Part shown: in pieces, positions 36,773-47,799 of the stretch
Position numbering within the stretch: the stretch's first letter is position 1
How the letters are laid out: every line of letters begins with the position of its first letter
Assembly (NCBI GenBank): GCA_916700875.1
Contig: CAKAKS010000039.1
Coordinates: 18,201,139-18,265,138, forward strand
From: Sebastes aleutianus
Taxonomy: Eukaryota; Chordata; Actinopteri; Perciformes; Sebastidae
Reading direction: 5' to 3'
DNA length: 64,000 nt
Translations under genes and position numbers: made by a program
The notes under the pieces: model-generated
The model's input: only the letters and a program-made list of their open reading frames with translations
The model's database searches: none
Told to the model about the DNA's origin: nothing

Positions 36773-37250
36773 CTGTATGTGTCCTTAGATGGGCTTTGAG
36801 GTGGGATGATTTGCCATAAACTTTTTCACAACCTGAATAGTGGCATTTGTGCTTTTTCTGAGGTGATGATTCTTGCTCAGTTCGACCTCGCGATCTTTTG
36901 CCTCTTTGTTTGAGCGCAGGATCGGAGATGGTGGTAGGTGTGGCAGAGTTTCCATCATCATCATCATCATCATCTATGAGGTTCGGCGTGCTCTCATCCT
37001 TTATTATTATTTTTGCCTGCTCGGCAACATTGTTGGGAGTCTGCTGGTTAAAATCCGCCAGGATCCTCGCCACCACAAAGAGAGAGGAGTTGTCTCTCAC
37101 CAAAGGTTCTTTGATTTCCTCTCCGGTCCTGGAGGAAGAGGACGGGCTCTCTGGTTTAATCATCATCTCCCTGTTATTCCCTTTAGGAGGAGCGTGGACA
37201 ATTGCACGGCTGGACATTGAAACAAGGCACTCTGCTGCAAAGTGATCCAT
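36773..37250 (-). CDS. klf13: klf13 exon 1 (N-terminus and zinc finger 1)
   Basis: Read on the - strand, it starts with ATG at 37250-37248 and ends at a donor 'ACACATACAG|gtcagt' after base 36773. I chose this ATG over the in-frame one at 37289: here the context is AAAATGG (A at -3, G at +4), the other has T at -3, and protein homology begins at MDHFAAECLVSMSSRAIVH. That opening holds the AA-x-x-L-type Sin3-interaction helix of the KLF9/13/16 group. Next come a Ser/Pro-rich stretch, the conserved block LFVVARILADFNQQ, an Asp run of seven encoded by a (GAT)n microsatellite (36952-36974), a basic segment GKRSRGRTEQ and finger 1 (HKCHYSGCEKVYGKSSHLKA then HLRTHTG). The total of 263 residues compares with 288 for human KLF13; the difference lies in the less conserved N-terminal half. 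The intron splits the gene at the finger 1-2 linker. Confidence 0.97.
36952..36974 (-). repeat. Coding (GAT)n microsatellite, seven Asp in KLF13
   Basis: The + strand shows consecutive ATC units; on the coding strand they are GAT, giving DDDDDDD between NLI and GNSATP. Such a repeat can change length without shifting the frame. Confidence 0.9.
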
Positions 37251-37700
37251 TTTGTCTTTGAAACAGCCTCCTCTGCTTCTTAATGACATTCAAAAATTAA
37301 AAATGATGGTCGTGAGAAAAAAACTTGTTCCGTGGTTCCCTTTGTGTGTGGTGAGGAGGAAGAGGAGGAGGAGGAGGTTCTCATCAGACTTTATGATCTT
37401 ACCCGGCTTTCCAATATCGTCAACATCCTGTGATATATAGAAACGCCTCGGACACAAAAAAAAGAAAAAAACGCAGACAAGCCTCCTTTTCAGAGAAACC
37501 CAAAGTCTTTTTTTGCTTTAGTGCAACGACGCTGGTGACAGGACCTCTACAAACTTGGATGCGTTAACTCCCATCGCGGCTTCCAGCACTCTCCAGCTAT
37601 AGTGAGCGTGTCTCCTGAGCGCACTGATCCGGCTGGTTGTATCCATGCTGGGGGCGTGTCGACCGGCAGCGCTCGGCAGCCTCGTCAGAGCAGCATGGCT
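37251..37700 (-). promoter_or_regulatory. klf13: Likely klf13 5' UTR and core promoter
   Basis: On the minus strand a TATA-like CTATATATC is at 37432-37440, which would place the start site near 37405 and give a 5' UTR of about 155 bases. A CCT-rich pyrimidine tract (GGA repeats on the + strand, about 37354-37380) lies in that UTR. Further upstream are a GC-box-like 'gggggcgtg' near 37650 and a minus-strand CCAAT at 37706-37710. Position relative to the ATG fits, but no transcript evidence is available. Confidence 0.4.
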
Positions 37701-38074
37701 CATTCATTGGGTGCTGCTTGTCCCCAAATGCACCGAACAACACGAGTTACTTGGAAGTTTCACCACAGGTTGCCTCTATGCATTCAGATGATGTATCTCA
37801 CAGAGGCGACACACAGTTATATGCACTGCAGAGACCTTTATTATAGGAAGCATATATGCAATTTTCTTTTATGGTGGGGTGGATCATTCTGCAGCATCCA
37901 AAGCCTGCATGCATGTGAACTGAGATCTTTTATAGGATTTGTTAGAAATGTATGCAACTGATGATCAGTTTCTTATATCATCACATTGAAAAATTAAAAA
38001 ATGAATGAAATTATGAATTGATGATAAAAAAAAATAGCTGCAGATACATTTTCTGCAACCCACTGCTTGATTAA

Positions 38075-38871
38075 AGGGACTGTTTGTAACTTCTTACATG
38101 TATAAATCAATCCGGGTCGGTGTCCCATGCGCGCTCGCATGTGGCTACGCTGTTCAGACTCAGACTCCAACACAAACTACACGGAAGCACCAAAACCGCA
38201 AAGTTGTATCTAGTGAAGCCCGTCTGTTAAACAATGTTGGCCGCGGTCGGAGGACGTGGGGGAGACCGTAGCTTTGGTCTCCAGGGCCGGAGTCTCTGCT
38301 GTCCTCTGCTCCTTTGCTCCTCTGCCTGCCTGCTTGCCTTCACTCACACACCGCGCTCGTTCTCACTATTCCGCTCCACTCTCACGTGCATGCGCGCACA
38401 CTATACACTGCAGGAGAGTTAGTTTAGCTCTGAGAATATCTAGTGAATGTACAGTGGACGTTTGTGCAGGAATAAATGCTGCAGCTCCTCCAGACCAACA
38501 GAGGTTTCCCGTGTCTTGTGAAGTGACGGGGCTCCGCAGCGAGAAACGTTATCGTCTCCGACCAAAACTCCGGTGTTTCCCCTGTTCCCTCCGGCCGCGG
38601 TCGGGAGGCTGAAGCAGGAAAAGCCAACACTAGGATCAGCAGTGATTCATGGAGAGACCTTCGTCTGGTCAGCTAACATTACTGCCAAGCAGGTGAAATA
38701 TAGAGTGATATTGTGGTTTTAGCTGACGTGTGTCGCCTCACTGTGTTGAGCGATGCTCGTTCATGTCTATGTAGAGCGAGCACAAGCGCGAGCCCGACGT
38801 TGACTTTCGTTGATTTAACGGCCACAGGTGTCGCTGTTAACAAGCATTTCTGATTCTTACAAACAGTCCCT
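38075..38871 (+). mobile_element. 'AGGGACTGTTTG' TTAA MITE, copy 1
   Basis: Starts AGGGACTGTTTGTAACTT and ends TTACAAACAGTCCCT, flanked by TTAA at 38071-38074 and 38872-38875. The interior is GC- and CpG-rich and matches 50924-51597 ('ctgcagctcctccagaccaa', 'gtgtcttgtgaagtga', 'ggatcagcagtgattcatgg'). It lies about 0.7 kb upstream of the klf13 promoter. No transposase. Confidence 0.85.
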
Positions 38872-39079
38872 TTAATAGACTGATCATTGCAGTCATGCTA
38901 TTGGTTAAAAAAACAAGAAAGTTTGGCTTTCTATAGATATGATAGAAAATCTGTGTTGAAGAATTAAATTAGAACATTTCCTCTTTATACACTGAATGTG
39001 CAAAATGTTTATCATAAACTTATCTGATGAGGTGAATCTCAATAAAAGCCATTATGCCATATTGACTTACCTTGTTCCA

Positions 39080-39268
39080 TGCCAACCCGGTCTCACAGGA
39101 AGGCGTATAAATAGTACGACATTACACGGACAACGAAAAACGTCATGGTTGGGCTTAAAATAAGTATGTAAACTAAGTACAATACATATAGAAACAACAT
39201 AACATATGAACGGGAAACACGTCACAAACGTCACTAAAAAACGTGTGACAAACGTCACTAACATAACT
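39080..39268 (+). repeat. Fish repeat with 'aacccggtctcacagga'
   Basis: Contains 'ccaacccggtctcacaggaa' and 'ggcgtataaatagtacgac', followed by tandem 'cgtcacaaacgtcactaa' pieces. A common fish repeat recognised from memory; boundaries approximate. Directly precedes repeat A copy 3. Confidence 0.5.
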
Positions 39269-39480
39269 TATTACACGGCTGTTTTGAATACTCTATTCTG
39301 ATTGGTCAATCACGGCGTTCTACGGTCTGTTATTTCTTTATAGCAGACCGTTGCTATGTATAGCAAACCGTTGCTATGGGCGCAGCTCTGATGTTATACT
39401 CTGGCGGACTGTTTTTGTGTCAAATTATTGATTTCTTAAGTAAGTAGCCATGTAATAAGCGGGATAATGTACAGCTAGTG
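39269..39480 (+). repeat. Interspersed repeat A, copy 3
   Basis: Best-preserved copy of the family also at 212 and 12346. It contains both 'agcagaccgttgctatg'-type units and runs straight into the palindrome at 39458-39591. Confidence 0.8.
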
Positions 39481-39591
39481 GGTCATTGTTGTGAAAGAAT
39501 CCCCTTCAGGGCGATGAGAGACCCTCAGGGCGGCATCGCCCTGTCTGGGTTTCTTTCACAACAATGACCGGCTGGCTGTACATTATCCCTT
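39458..39591. repeat. Long palindrome with nested stem
   Basis: The left arm 39458-39499 ('gcgggataatgtacagctag' then 'ggtcattgttgtgaaagaa') is the inverse of the right arm 39551-39591 with few mismatches. In the loop a second, perfect 10-base stem pairs CAGGGCGATG (39507-39516) with CATCGCCCTG (39534-39543). It overlaps the end of repeat A copy 3 and is likely the terminus of a fold-back element. Confidence 0.85.
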
Positions 39592-39850
39592 ACTTACAAA
39601 ACAAAACACCACCTCCCCACTCGCCCACCAGAAACGGTCTTTCCTGCTTTTTATTCTGCATTACTACTGTAGCTCTGATCATATTTACGTGGATGCCTTT
39701 ACAGTCAGTAAAGAGAATACATGCTGTACAAATGACACGCCAAAAGCAAGAAAGGCGTTCGTATTGCACGTTAAAAGCATTTTGCATTATCGTGGCATTC
39801 ATACGCCTTTTCGTGCAAATTGGGCTGTCCATATAATCCAACCGCAAAAA
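39592..39850 (-). repeat. Repeat B, copy 1 (inverted relative to copy at 56275)
   Basis: Its reverse complement matches 56275-56520: 'gtgcaata' near 'gaacgcc.ttcttgcttttg', 'tgtaaaggcatccac', 'cagagctac.gatgta'-like sequence and 'ggtgttttgttttgtaag'. The shared peptide 'KQERRSYCTL' in one frame reflects this nucleotide homology and is not evidence of coding. Confidence 0.65.
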
Positions 39851-40087
39851 GTCACGAAATACGTTTTCTGAGGCCAGTGAGTTATTCAATTCTGCAAAAA
39901 TGGGGCTGTTCATCATCAACAAGATGTCTCTGATACTTTGAATATTATTGTGTCGTATTCCTGGAGCAACCAGCACACTCTGGGGCCTCTGGCCAGCGAG
40001 TCCATGCACCAGCAGAGAGATTGAATGCTGCCAAATGATCGGTTCAGCCTGCTGAGAGTCCACACAGGCCGAGTTATTCTTCTTCAC
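39851..40087 (-). pseudogene. Possible Harbinger-like transposase scrap
   Basis: The minus strand reads HNNIQSIRDILLMMNSPIFA and ELNNSLASENVFRDFLRLD, a pattern loosely like the start of PIF/Harbinger nucleases ('...ELR.ED...F..FLRM'). No catalytic residues are present and the frame runs into repeat B. This is a weak family call; it could be any transposon-derived stretch. Confidence 0.3.
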
Positions 40088-40109
40088 AGCCTCTCAACGG
40101 TTTCATTTT

Positions 40110-42000
40110 CATGTCCTAGTCAAAGAAGGGATAGTGGTGAGAACATGACTGGCAATAACTGATACACGTGTTCAACTTCCTCTTTAACTTGTCAATTAAA
40201 ACTTCTACTTTTTACTGTATTGCAGTCTTATCTGAGTGCACTCTTTTGTTTTGTAATGCTCAATTATTATATGTGACAGCAGAAATAGAAAAGTTACATC
40301 ATACCTGACATTCAGGAGTTGATAAGCTTTGTGATTACAACCCATTTTCAAGAGAAATATTCTGCTCAATGTAACAAGCTTGCATACATATTTTTCTTTT
40401 TTAAGATGGCGTCTTCTTTTCAACAAACTAGCAATTTACCTCAAACCCCTCCTCTGAGCAACACCATGGTCTCTGCCAATTGAAATCCAGCCAGCCGCCA
40501 CAGGCAATGTCTTCTTCAATTTATCCTCCAGCGAGAGACAAGTGACACCATTGTGGGGAGGAATGGGTCAAAACTGAGCGATATGGAGGTTTTGTCAATA
40601 TAAGACAATCATTTATTTCATGGCTCTACTAGTTTTACAGCTGGTCCGTGTAAACCTATGATCAAACACCTGGAATTAAATCCATAAAAAGTCAACTTTT
40701 CATTATCAACATAAAAGATTTCCAACACAGAAGCCAGCCGGGCGTGGAAAATAGCATATCACCGGCTACAAAGTCCTGTCTGCTATTGATTAGTAGCAAA
40801 GGACATGTACCGGTTAACCCCATGCACTCATGTTAACCCCGCTGTTTCCAGGAAGAAAACAGAAGACGTTTTCAGGATGCGTTTGTCTCAGATTAGGACA
40901 AAATGTTACATAACGTTTCCTGTGATCAGCTACATTGCAGATTTTTGTCTGTTATTCATCCAGCTTGAAGCCAAATGAACAAAAATGTATTAAGAATAAA
41001 CGTGCACTGTGCCGATACAGGGTGAGACCTGCTTTCCTGCTGCAGCTGATGCTCTCCTGTGAGAATGAATGCACACTTTCAGCACTGTGCACAAAAGCCC
41101 ACACTAGAAAGTTCCCAGTGTTCAGTGTGAGCAAGGCGATGTGGCATTCAGAAGGCCATCTGGCTGTATTATTTTACATATTCTTTCACCACAAAAACGT
41201 GGTGTTCTTGTGTTTCATGCGCTGCTTTGGCGATCTTTTCTACCGAGAGGGGCACAGTTCCTCTTTCACATGGGTTATTTCCCAGAGCTGTGTAGAAACT
41301 GCAAGTGTTTATCAACTCCCACTGGGCGTCAAGCACAAGAAGGCCAAAAGAGACAGTGAGGAAATCAGCTGCAGCTTATAAAACCGAACCTCTCCAAAGG
41401 TAATGAGCGGCTGTAGAAGTGATCATTTAAAAAACGGTGAAATGTCTCTCTCTGTAGCTGCAGCGGCAATGTGATGATTCAAGAGATCTTTTGTATGTTC
41501 CCAAATCCCAGCACCAACCCCCAGTGCACAGTGTCCAAACAGCACACTGTCTGGCACTGACACAACGTTCTCAGGCAGGAACAGCGGTGTGATTGGCCTC
41601 TTCGCTTGTGTTTGTAATGGGAGAGATTCTCTTTAAGCAGAGGACAGCCTGACCACTATAACAATCTGGCAGGGCTGTCGAGTCAAGGTCAGGCTCTCAA
41701 GGCAAAGAGAGAAAAGAAAATAAAGAATAAAAACACCACAAGTGGATTTAGATTGTTGGCAGGGTTTTCTCTCCTCTGCAGCAGGTGGTGATGTTCAGCG
41801 GAGGGCGCTGACCTCTGGCCTATGACCCCAGTTTGATCCCCACATTTGAGTCAGAGCCGTTGTTAACTTAACAGCAGAACAGTTTCTTGTTTAGTTGTTG
41901 TTTTTTCAATGAATACATAGCCTACTCCCAGGACTATAGGCTACTTTTTGAGTTGTGCAAAGATAAATAAACGAACAAACCCATTTAGTAGGTCTACATA
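40110..42000. other. Intergenic, unassigned
   Basis: No recognised gene or repeat. A 148-codon + frame at 40935-41381 has no known domain and no splice signals I would trust. Confidence 0.45.
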
Positions 42001-42013
42001 TTTTAACAAGACT

Positions 42014-42210
42014 AGCCATGCTAACAGCTCTGTGAGGCTTTACTTATAGGCACAGTGGTGCTTTGAGCTAAATGCTAACATGCTGATGTTTACCATGTTC
42101 ATCATCTTAGTTTAGCATGTCAGCATGCTAACATTTGCTAAATAGCATAAACACAAAATGCATCTGAGTTTGTCATTAGTTTTGCAGGTATTTGGTAAAA
42201 TGAGATATAA
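42014..42210 (+). repeat. Fish repeat ('ttagcatgctaacatttgc'-type), partial copy
   Basis: Same family as 32011: 'acagctctgtgagg', 'gtggtgctttgagctaaatg', 'agtttagcatgtcagcatgc', 'tcattagttttgcagg'. Confidence 0.65.
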
Positions 42211-42464
42211 CATGGTGATTAGTGATCTTTAGAGGTGTTGGTAGTCATATTTTGTATACTTTTGTACAGATCCTGGCTAAGTGTTTCCAGTCTTTGTGCT
42301 ATTTGCTTCGCCCCTCTGGCTGTATCTTTATATTTAGGTTACCGTATAGACGTTAGAGTTGTATATAATTCTCAACAAGAATGTGAATAAGTGTTTTTCC
42401 CAAAATTATTTTTTTTTTTTTCAAGTAGCTATGACGTTCACAAGCCAACATTTAGTCAGTTTTA

Positions 42465-42570
42465 ATTGAAATCTGGTGCGGTTCGTTTGGGCGGTTGTGA
42501 ACGCAGTAATCGTACTCTGGTGCGGACCAAAACAACCGTCCCGAGACCACGTTTCTAAGTAAACCAAAAT
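42465..42570 (+). repeat. Short repeat fragment ('ggtgcggttcgtttgggcgg')
   Basis: Contains 'ggtgcggttcgtttgggcgg' and 'ctggtgcggaccaaaacaac', a motif I recognise from dispersed fish DNA-transposon remnants. Only a fragment; family uncertain. Confidence 0.35.
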
Positions 42571-42852
42571 GCAGGCATTTGTTGAGATGGACACAGGTAA
42601 ACGACAGGTTAACATGAGTGGGAGAGGACTGACTTCTGCTGAAGCCAAAGATTTTTGGTTGACAATATGCTAAATAAAGTCCACAAAAACAGTAACATTT
42701 ATTAAATTGAAGGAGATTTGTGCGCAAAGTAGATCAGTACCTAGTCAAAGTGAAAAAACTTTTACAGCCATATATCAAAGTCTGCGATTCTCTGCAGTGG
42801 CAGCTCTCGAGATGAAAAAGATAAACTTGCTCTGTACATGCCCCTCTGGTTT

Positions 42853-43192
42853 AATGTTTACCATGTTCATCATCTTAGTTTAACATGTTAGCATGCTAAC
42901 ATTTGCTAATTAGCACTAAACACAAAGTACAGGTCGTGTTTAGAAAGCAACACGCAAATTGCAGAAGCGCTCACGAGATGGTCAAGGTTAGGCATTGACC
43001 TTGTAATAGTTAAGATTTAGCACTGATTGCAAGTTTTTGTAAGTTTTCGCAATTTGGAGGTTACCTCCTAGACATAACCAAAGTAGAGCTGAGTTTGAGT
43101 TTTTAGCACGTAGCCTATGTCATTACCTAAATTGATGGACAATTTTAAATTTTGACCTGATGACGCCTCTAGATTGAAAGTTAAGGCATCAT
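42853..43192 (+). repeat. Fish repeat ('ttagcatgctaacatttgc'-type), split copy
   Basis: The left part 42853-42932 ('aacatgttagcatgctaaca', 'agcactaaacacaaagtaca') and right part 43083-43192 ('ttgatggacaattttaaatt', 'ttgacctgatgacg') belong to the family at 32011. About 150 bases between them do not and are probably an insertion. Confidence 0.55.
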
Positions 43193-43199
43193 CGTTTGC

Positions 43200-44300
43200 A
43201 TGGCTAAAAAAATAAAAATGCAGCTTTACTCATAAACCCAGATCATTTATTAACTAAGAACTTCCTTCTCTGAGTCCGTTAATCTAGTGCTGACATTGCA
43301 AGGGCGCTCCGACTTGTCAAACTTCCCTGGAACAAAATATAACACACACTTATCAGAAAAAAAGAAGTCATAAACCACTTAAGGTTGTTTCATTCTTACT
43401 GGAAATGTCATGTGCCTTATCTGTTGTTAAGAGAATAACACAGATTGAACCTGTGGTTTCATGTAAACCAGAGACATGTACTAATAATAAACTCAATGGT
43501 GCTATAGTGTTGTTACATATGAGTACTATGCTGTCTCTCTTTTTGTTGTTGATCTACAACGCTTACTCATCTTCAGTGACACATCAACAGTTGGGCTCCG
43601 TGACTAATGATGACAAAACAGGCTGCAATTTCACCTGTATAGAAAAGAAGAGGATTAGTCAGACAGAAGACGTTGTACAGTCATTAAAGAGCACACATGT
43701 TAAACCTTACACCGCCTCTCTTTAACAACGTGGCTCACATGTGCTGGTGTTTGAATAGGCTGCATGTGAAATGTTGTTCCTTGTTTCTTTGCTTTGACTG
43801 AAGTGGGGAAAGAACAGGTACAGCATGTATGAACACAGTAATCACATAAGGTCAAATGAGTCAGTCAGGCGTAGCTGAGGCGAGTAAACAAGTCCAAACT
43901 ACCTGTTAGTGTAACAAAGTGTGACTGGCTGCTGCCTAGCAGGATATACTTGTTGAAGTGTTATTGGGTCTTTATCATCAACACTCAGGACAAGAGTGAA
44001 AGCCAAATGATTACCTGGCACATGTACAGATACGATCACATGTCCCTGCTCCTGTTCCATGCTATTCAGTATAGATTTTTAAACAGTAATTTGCTGCAAA
44101 AGTTTTTGCTTGAAATTTGGCTTCAGCCCAAAAAGAACAGGGTGTTCTTTTTCAAGTGGATGAGAGACATGCAATAGACATGACCTTTCATATTTTAGTT
44201 TTATTCCTGCCATCAAAAAAGTGCCTTTTGCTTAACAATATATTCTTGAGGTTTTGATTTTGCAGAGTCCATCAGGGGTATGTTGAGTGGAGCCTCATGT
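43200..44300. other. Intergenic, unassigned
   Basis: A 106-codon + frame at 43405-43725 contains one hydrophobic segment (LHMSTMLSLFLLLIYNAY), but it has no homologue I know and no flanking splice context, so it is not called as a gene. Confidence 0.4.
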
Positions 44301-44343
44301 TTAAAGGAAATGTTTGACATTTCGAGAAAACACTTATCTGTAT

Positions 44344-45200
44344 CTGAAACCGCATACTATACTAGCAGTACGTACTGATTTGGCAAAATTGTAGTATGTA
44401 GTATGCGAACAAAAGCAAAATCTACAGTATGCAAAAAGTACCCGGATGTCGTACTGATTTGGAAAAAATCTCCAGTATGCATCGGACCAGTCTACCTCAC
44501 CTACTGTATCCCACAATGCAAAGCGCTGGAACGGTACAGGCTACGGTTACAACAACAGGAGCTGGAGATCTCCCAAGAGACCGGTCTCGTAGACAAGAGG
44601 CTTTTATTTCCTTGTTGACAGATAGTTTGTTTAAATATCACAACACAAATCTCCATTATAAATTAACGGGAACCTGTGAAAATCGGCCTTTTTGGAGTTG
44701 AAAAGCTCCACAATCGGCCATGGGCGTAGCTCGCCAGCCGGCCAGTGACGCTCACAGACCGGCTACAGAGCAGCAGACAGCTGAGAGGGAAGAGGCGAGG
44801 GAAAGAGCAGCCTCTTACGGGGCAGAGAGATATCTGCTGAGACAACATGACCCCTTTTAACATTACTCTTATACAGTATCTGCAGGGATATCATTCCACT
44901 GATTTGTTGCTGTAACTGAAAAGGCAGTTTGAGTTAATTTTGTCGAGTAATGTTTTATATTTCCCGTCTCCCTTCATTGATAATCCTGCTTATCTTACTT
45001 CACTATGAGCTGTTTAAATAAATTGTTTAAACCTGCAGTATCTTATAAAAGTAAACAAACGTATACATAAAAAAAAAAAAAAAGTCTGTTTGTCCAGTGC
45101 TTTAAGAGCTAGTTTAAAGGCTAAAGCCTGGCCTAGCATACTGCAAAGTAAATCACTTTAACCGTTTCATACTGCATACTACTGACGAATGCAGTACTGT
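44344..45200. repeat. MITE with 'gaaaccgcatact' ends
   Basis: Left 'ctgaaaccgcatactatact' pairs in inverse with right 'tttcatactgcatactactg'. Both flanks carry repeated 'agtatg' and 'gtactg' motifs. It appears to be inserted in the host repeat whose start is at 44303 and end at 45600. Confidence 0.5.
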
Positions 45201-45202
45201 AT

Positions 45203-45582
45203 GGTGAGCCCACTCAGAACGCAATCAGGGCTCCTATAGGAGAGGAACATTTCTCTGTTTGCCCTGCATGCTACCAGCCAGACTTTTCCCATCCTTATCA
45301 AGTGCGTCTTCTAAAGTGAGTTGTTCTTCATGCCTTAAATTTGTGTTCACTTTATGACTGCCCATGTTTAACTCGTATATTGTGATTAGATATTATCTCT
45401 CCTTCAGTTAATTATGATGACATTGTAAAGTAAGTGAATGTGCAATGCTGTTACGTCATGCATCTTCCTTTGTTTGTATATCAATGCAGATAAACCACTT
45501 GATGAGGTTAAAGGGGAAACTCATCTAAAATAAATCACGTCTGATACTTAAACATCCAGAGTCTCCAGTCCTCGCTACTTTG
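45203..45582 (+). repeat. Repeat R1, copy 2
   Basis: Homologous to 16730-17096 (see that entry for landmarks). Slightly longer, mainly through small indels. It is followed by 'cagctagcct' and 'aaggtaacaaaatccacct' (45600-45710), the tail of the same host repeat that surrounds copy 1. Confidence 0.7.
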
Positions 45583-45719
45583 TATGATAAATACAGTATA
45601 CAGCTAGCCTGTCTTAGTCCGAAGGTAACAAAATCCACCTAAAAGCAAAACACACTAATTTATATATTTTGTTTGTTTCATCTGTACAAAAACTGTATGA
45701 TACATAATTAAAATAAATA

Positions 45720-45975
45720 AATGTCAAGTGTTATTTTACGTGGGGTTACGTGTGGGTCTAAAGGTGTCTACTCAGCAGTAAAATCGCTCTGTGCTGGCTG
45801 TGCAATTGTTTTCCTACGGGGAGAGCAGTGCCGCCCGACTAGCCAGAAGTGCTACCCTTGGCGTGGTGCACCGCTCAAAATTGCCACCGAACGCTGCGTT
45901 CAAAGTTCAAATTATTTCAACTTTGACCTTGGTTGCCGCTGACCTTTCAAAGTGCAACCAATGAGAACAGTTGCA
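45720..45975 (+). repeat. Probable interspersed repeat ('caccgctcaaaattgccacc')
   Basis: The stretch includes 'ggtgcaccgctcaaaattgc' and 'ttcaaattatttcaactttg', which I recognise from other fish genomes as repetitive. No second copy in the window, so the call is from memory. Confidence 0.35.
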
Positions 45976-47100
45976 ACTGCTGTTGTTGCCTAGAAACAGT
46001 GAATAGCGTTCCTTGTGCTCTTTTTGGAGTTATATTTTACCTGCTGCCTCTGCAAGTCTGTGCGCTCTACCTCGCGGTGAGTGAAGAATAAATCTCTAAT
46101 CATGTGACGGCAGCTTTAATTCTTATTTCCGGGATGCTCTGTTGGTTGCCTGGCAACCTCACTGTGATCACAAGACTTACAATAACTCATTGCGCCCAGC
46201 CAAGAAATAGCACATAACTCACCGCAAAACCACAACCTGTCATGTTTACACAATGTTATGTATTAACTCATGAGCTTCAGTCAAGAGCCAGGCTAGATGT
46301 TTCCCCCTACTTTAAGTTTGCCACAAAAGCTTGAAGCAGACAGGCTGAGAGAACTACTCTATATTTTTTAATGGTCTTTTATGCTTTTAGGTTGTAGGAA
46401 GTCCTCTTCACAAATAGATGTTGTTTTGTATGAAGGGTTTGCAAAAAAGGTTTTGTACATGGAGAACAAAACGTGCTATAATGGTTCAACCAGACTGATA
46501 ATTGAAAGGGCAGAACGAGACAAAGACCTCTGAGCAACATTTAAATTGGTAAAAGAAACTGGAAGCAGCATCAACATACAGTATGTTCAGCTTTAAATAG
46601 GATCAGGTTCCTGTTTCAGTGTCAGGTGCACAATAATGCCTTTAACAAGCTGGAATTAACAGGCAGCGTGTTGCTTTAGTAAAGCTATTCTTCAAACTTC
46701 ACAATAGAAGTAGAAGGTTAGTTTGAGGATAGCACTATTGGAATATCAGCTGAACATACTATGGACTGACAAATCACAGTTTAAACCTATTCAATATATC
46801 ACTGGTTAGACTGCAGAGAGCCCAAAGAAAAGCGGCTTCCCAAAAATATTTAGAGCTCAGCAGCACAGTTGTGGTTCAATACAATAATAAAGGAATGAGT
46901 CCTAAAACCTGGAAATGAGTTAGCATTTTAGCACTTCTGATTCCATCGTCTGGAAGTCAGTGGGTTTTTTAAATGGGTTTTAGTTAGGTGCCTGAAATAA
47001 GGTCTGTGTTGTTTAACACAAGCTTAAGAGATTTTAATGTTTTATTCTACAATATAAAATATATCAATAAATACCCCACTAATAAATTTTGAAGCCTTTA
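45976..47100. other. Intergenic, unassigned
   Basis: No gene or clear repeat seen. Confidence 0.45.
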
Positions 47101-47527
47101 TATGTCTTAAAAAAGGCGGTTGCTAACAAGTGGCTAAATGAGACTACAAAACGTCATCACGCCGACTCGTCTGCCTTTACAGCCTCGTTGTGTAGACTCG
47201 TGCTCATGCAACCGTGGTGTAGTTCGTTTACAGCCTAACGTTAGCTTTTTACTTCTGGCGATTGCATTCACACTTCAAAAATCATGAAAGTGATGAAGAT
47301 TATTTCGCTGAACAAAATAAGTAAGTATCACAAACGTTTGTTTGCCACAGAGCTTATTTTCTGCAATAATCCAAAACCCAATGGAAAAATCCCATTGGCT
47401 TTTTGTCGATGTAACCGGGGCGATGCTAACTTCATGGTTGGCCTAAAAAATACGTCATCCCTGGAGCTTTCTATAAGATCGAGGGTCACTGGTGCTTTTC
47501 TGGAGAAAAAAAATTAAAAATCGAAAG
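47101..47527 (+). repeat. Probable fish repeat ('ggcggttgctaacaagtggc')
   Basis: A coherent stretch including 'cggttgctaacaagtggcta', 'actcgtgctcatgcaaccgt' and a short open frame MKVMKIISLNKISKYHKRLF. I recognise it as a dispersed element of fish genomes. The open frame (77 codons) may be a relic of a transposon protein; no domain is identified. Confidence 0.4.
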
Positions 47528-47799
47528 GTAACGTTACTTGGGGGTCAAAATTGGTTACAACGGTATTTTCTCCTTCTTCTCATGCAACCCTGTGGGAACA
47601 TCAACTAAACGGAAGTTTTAATCATTTAATTATTCTTATTGTGGGGCCAAAACTATTACAAATGTTAAGAATACATTTGGTGTCTGAATTTTACTGTTTT
47701 TATCTATGTTAAAATAGCCCAATATTATATATACTATATAAGGAAAGAATATCAATAGAATGTGATTCTAAACTTTTGAACAACAGCAAAGACTAGATA

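Noticed and set aside
36873..37245. Two 115-codon + strand frames over klf13 exon 1
   Set aside because: They are shadows of the klf13 coding strand, with runs of Ile or Ser arising from the microsatellite.
24083..37250. Gene is klf9 or klf16 in place of klf13
   Set aside because: The C-terminus SLSDYSRSDASSPTLSPA and the N-terminus DHFAAECLVSMSSRA match KLF13. KLF9 has a different tail.
37248..37289. Upstream in-frame ATG of klf13 (adds 13 residues)
   Set aside because: Weak start context (T at -3). Homology to KLF13 begins at the second ATG, which has A at -3 and G at +4.
39564..39836. 90-codon + frame and the 165-codon - frame at 39590-40087 as genes
   Set aside because: Much of both is nucleotide-level homology with the non-coding repeat B at 56275. 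Only the right half of the - frame has a weak transposase look.
43405..43725. 106-codon frame with a hydrophobic segment
   Set aside because: No homologue, no splice context and no supporting neighbours; chance frames of this length are expected in 64 kb.
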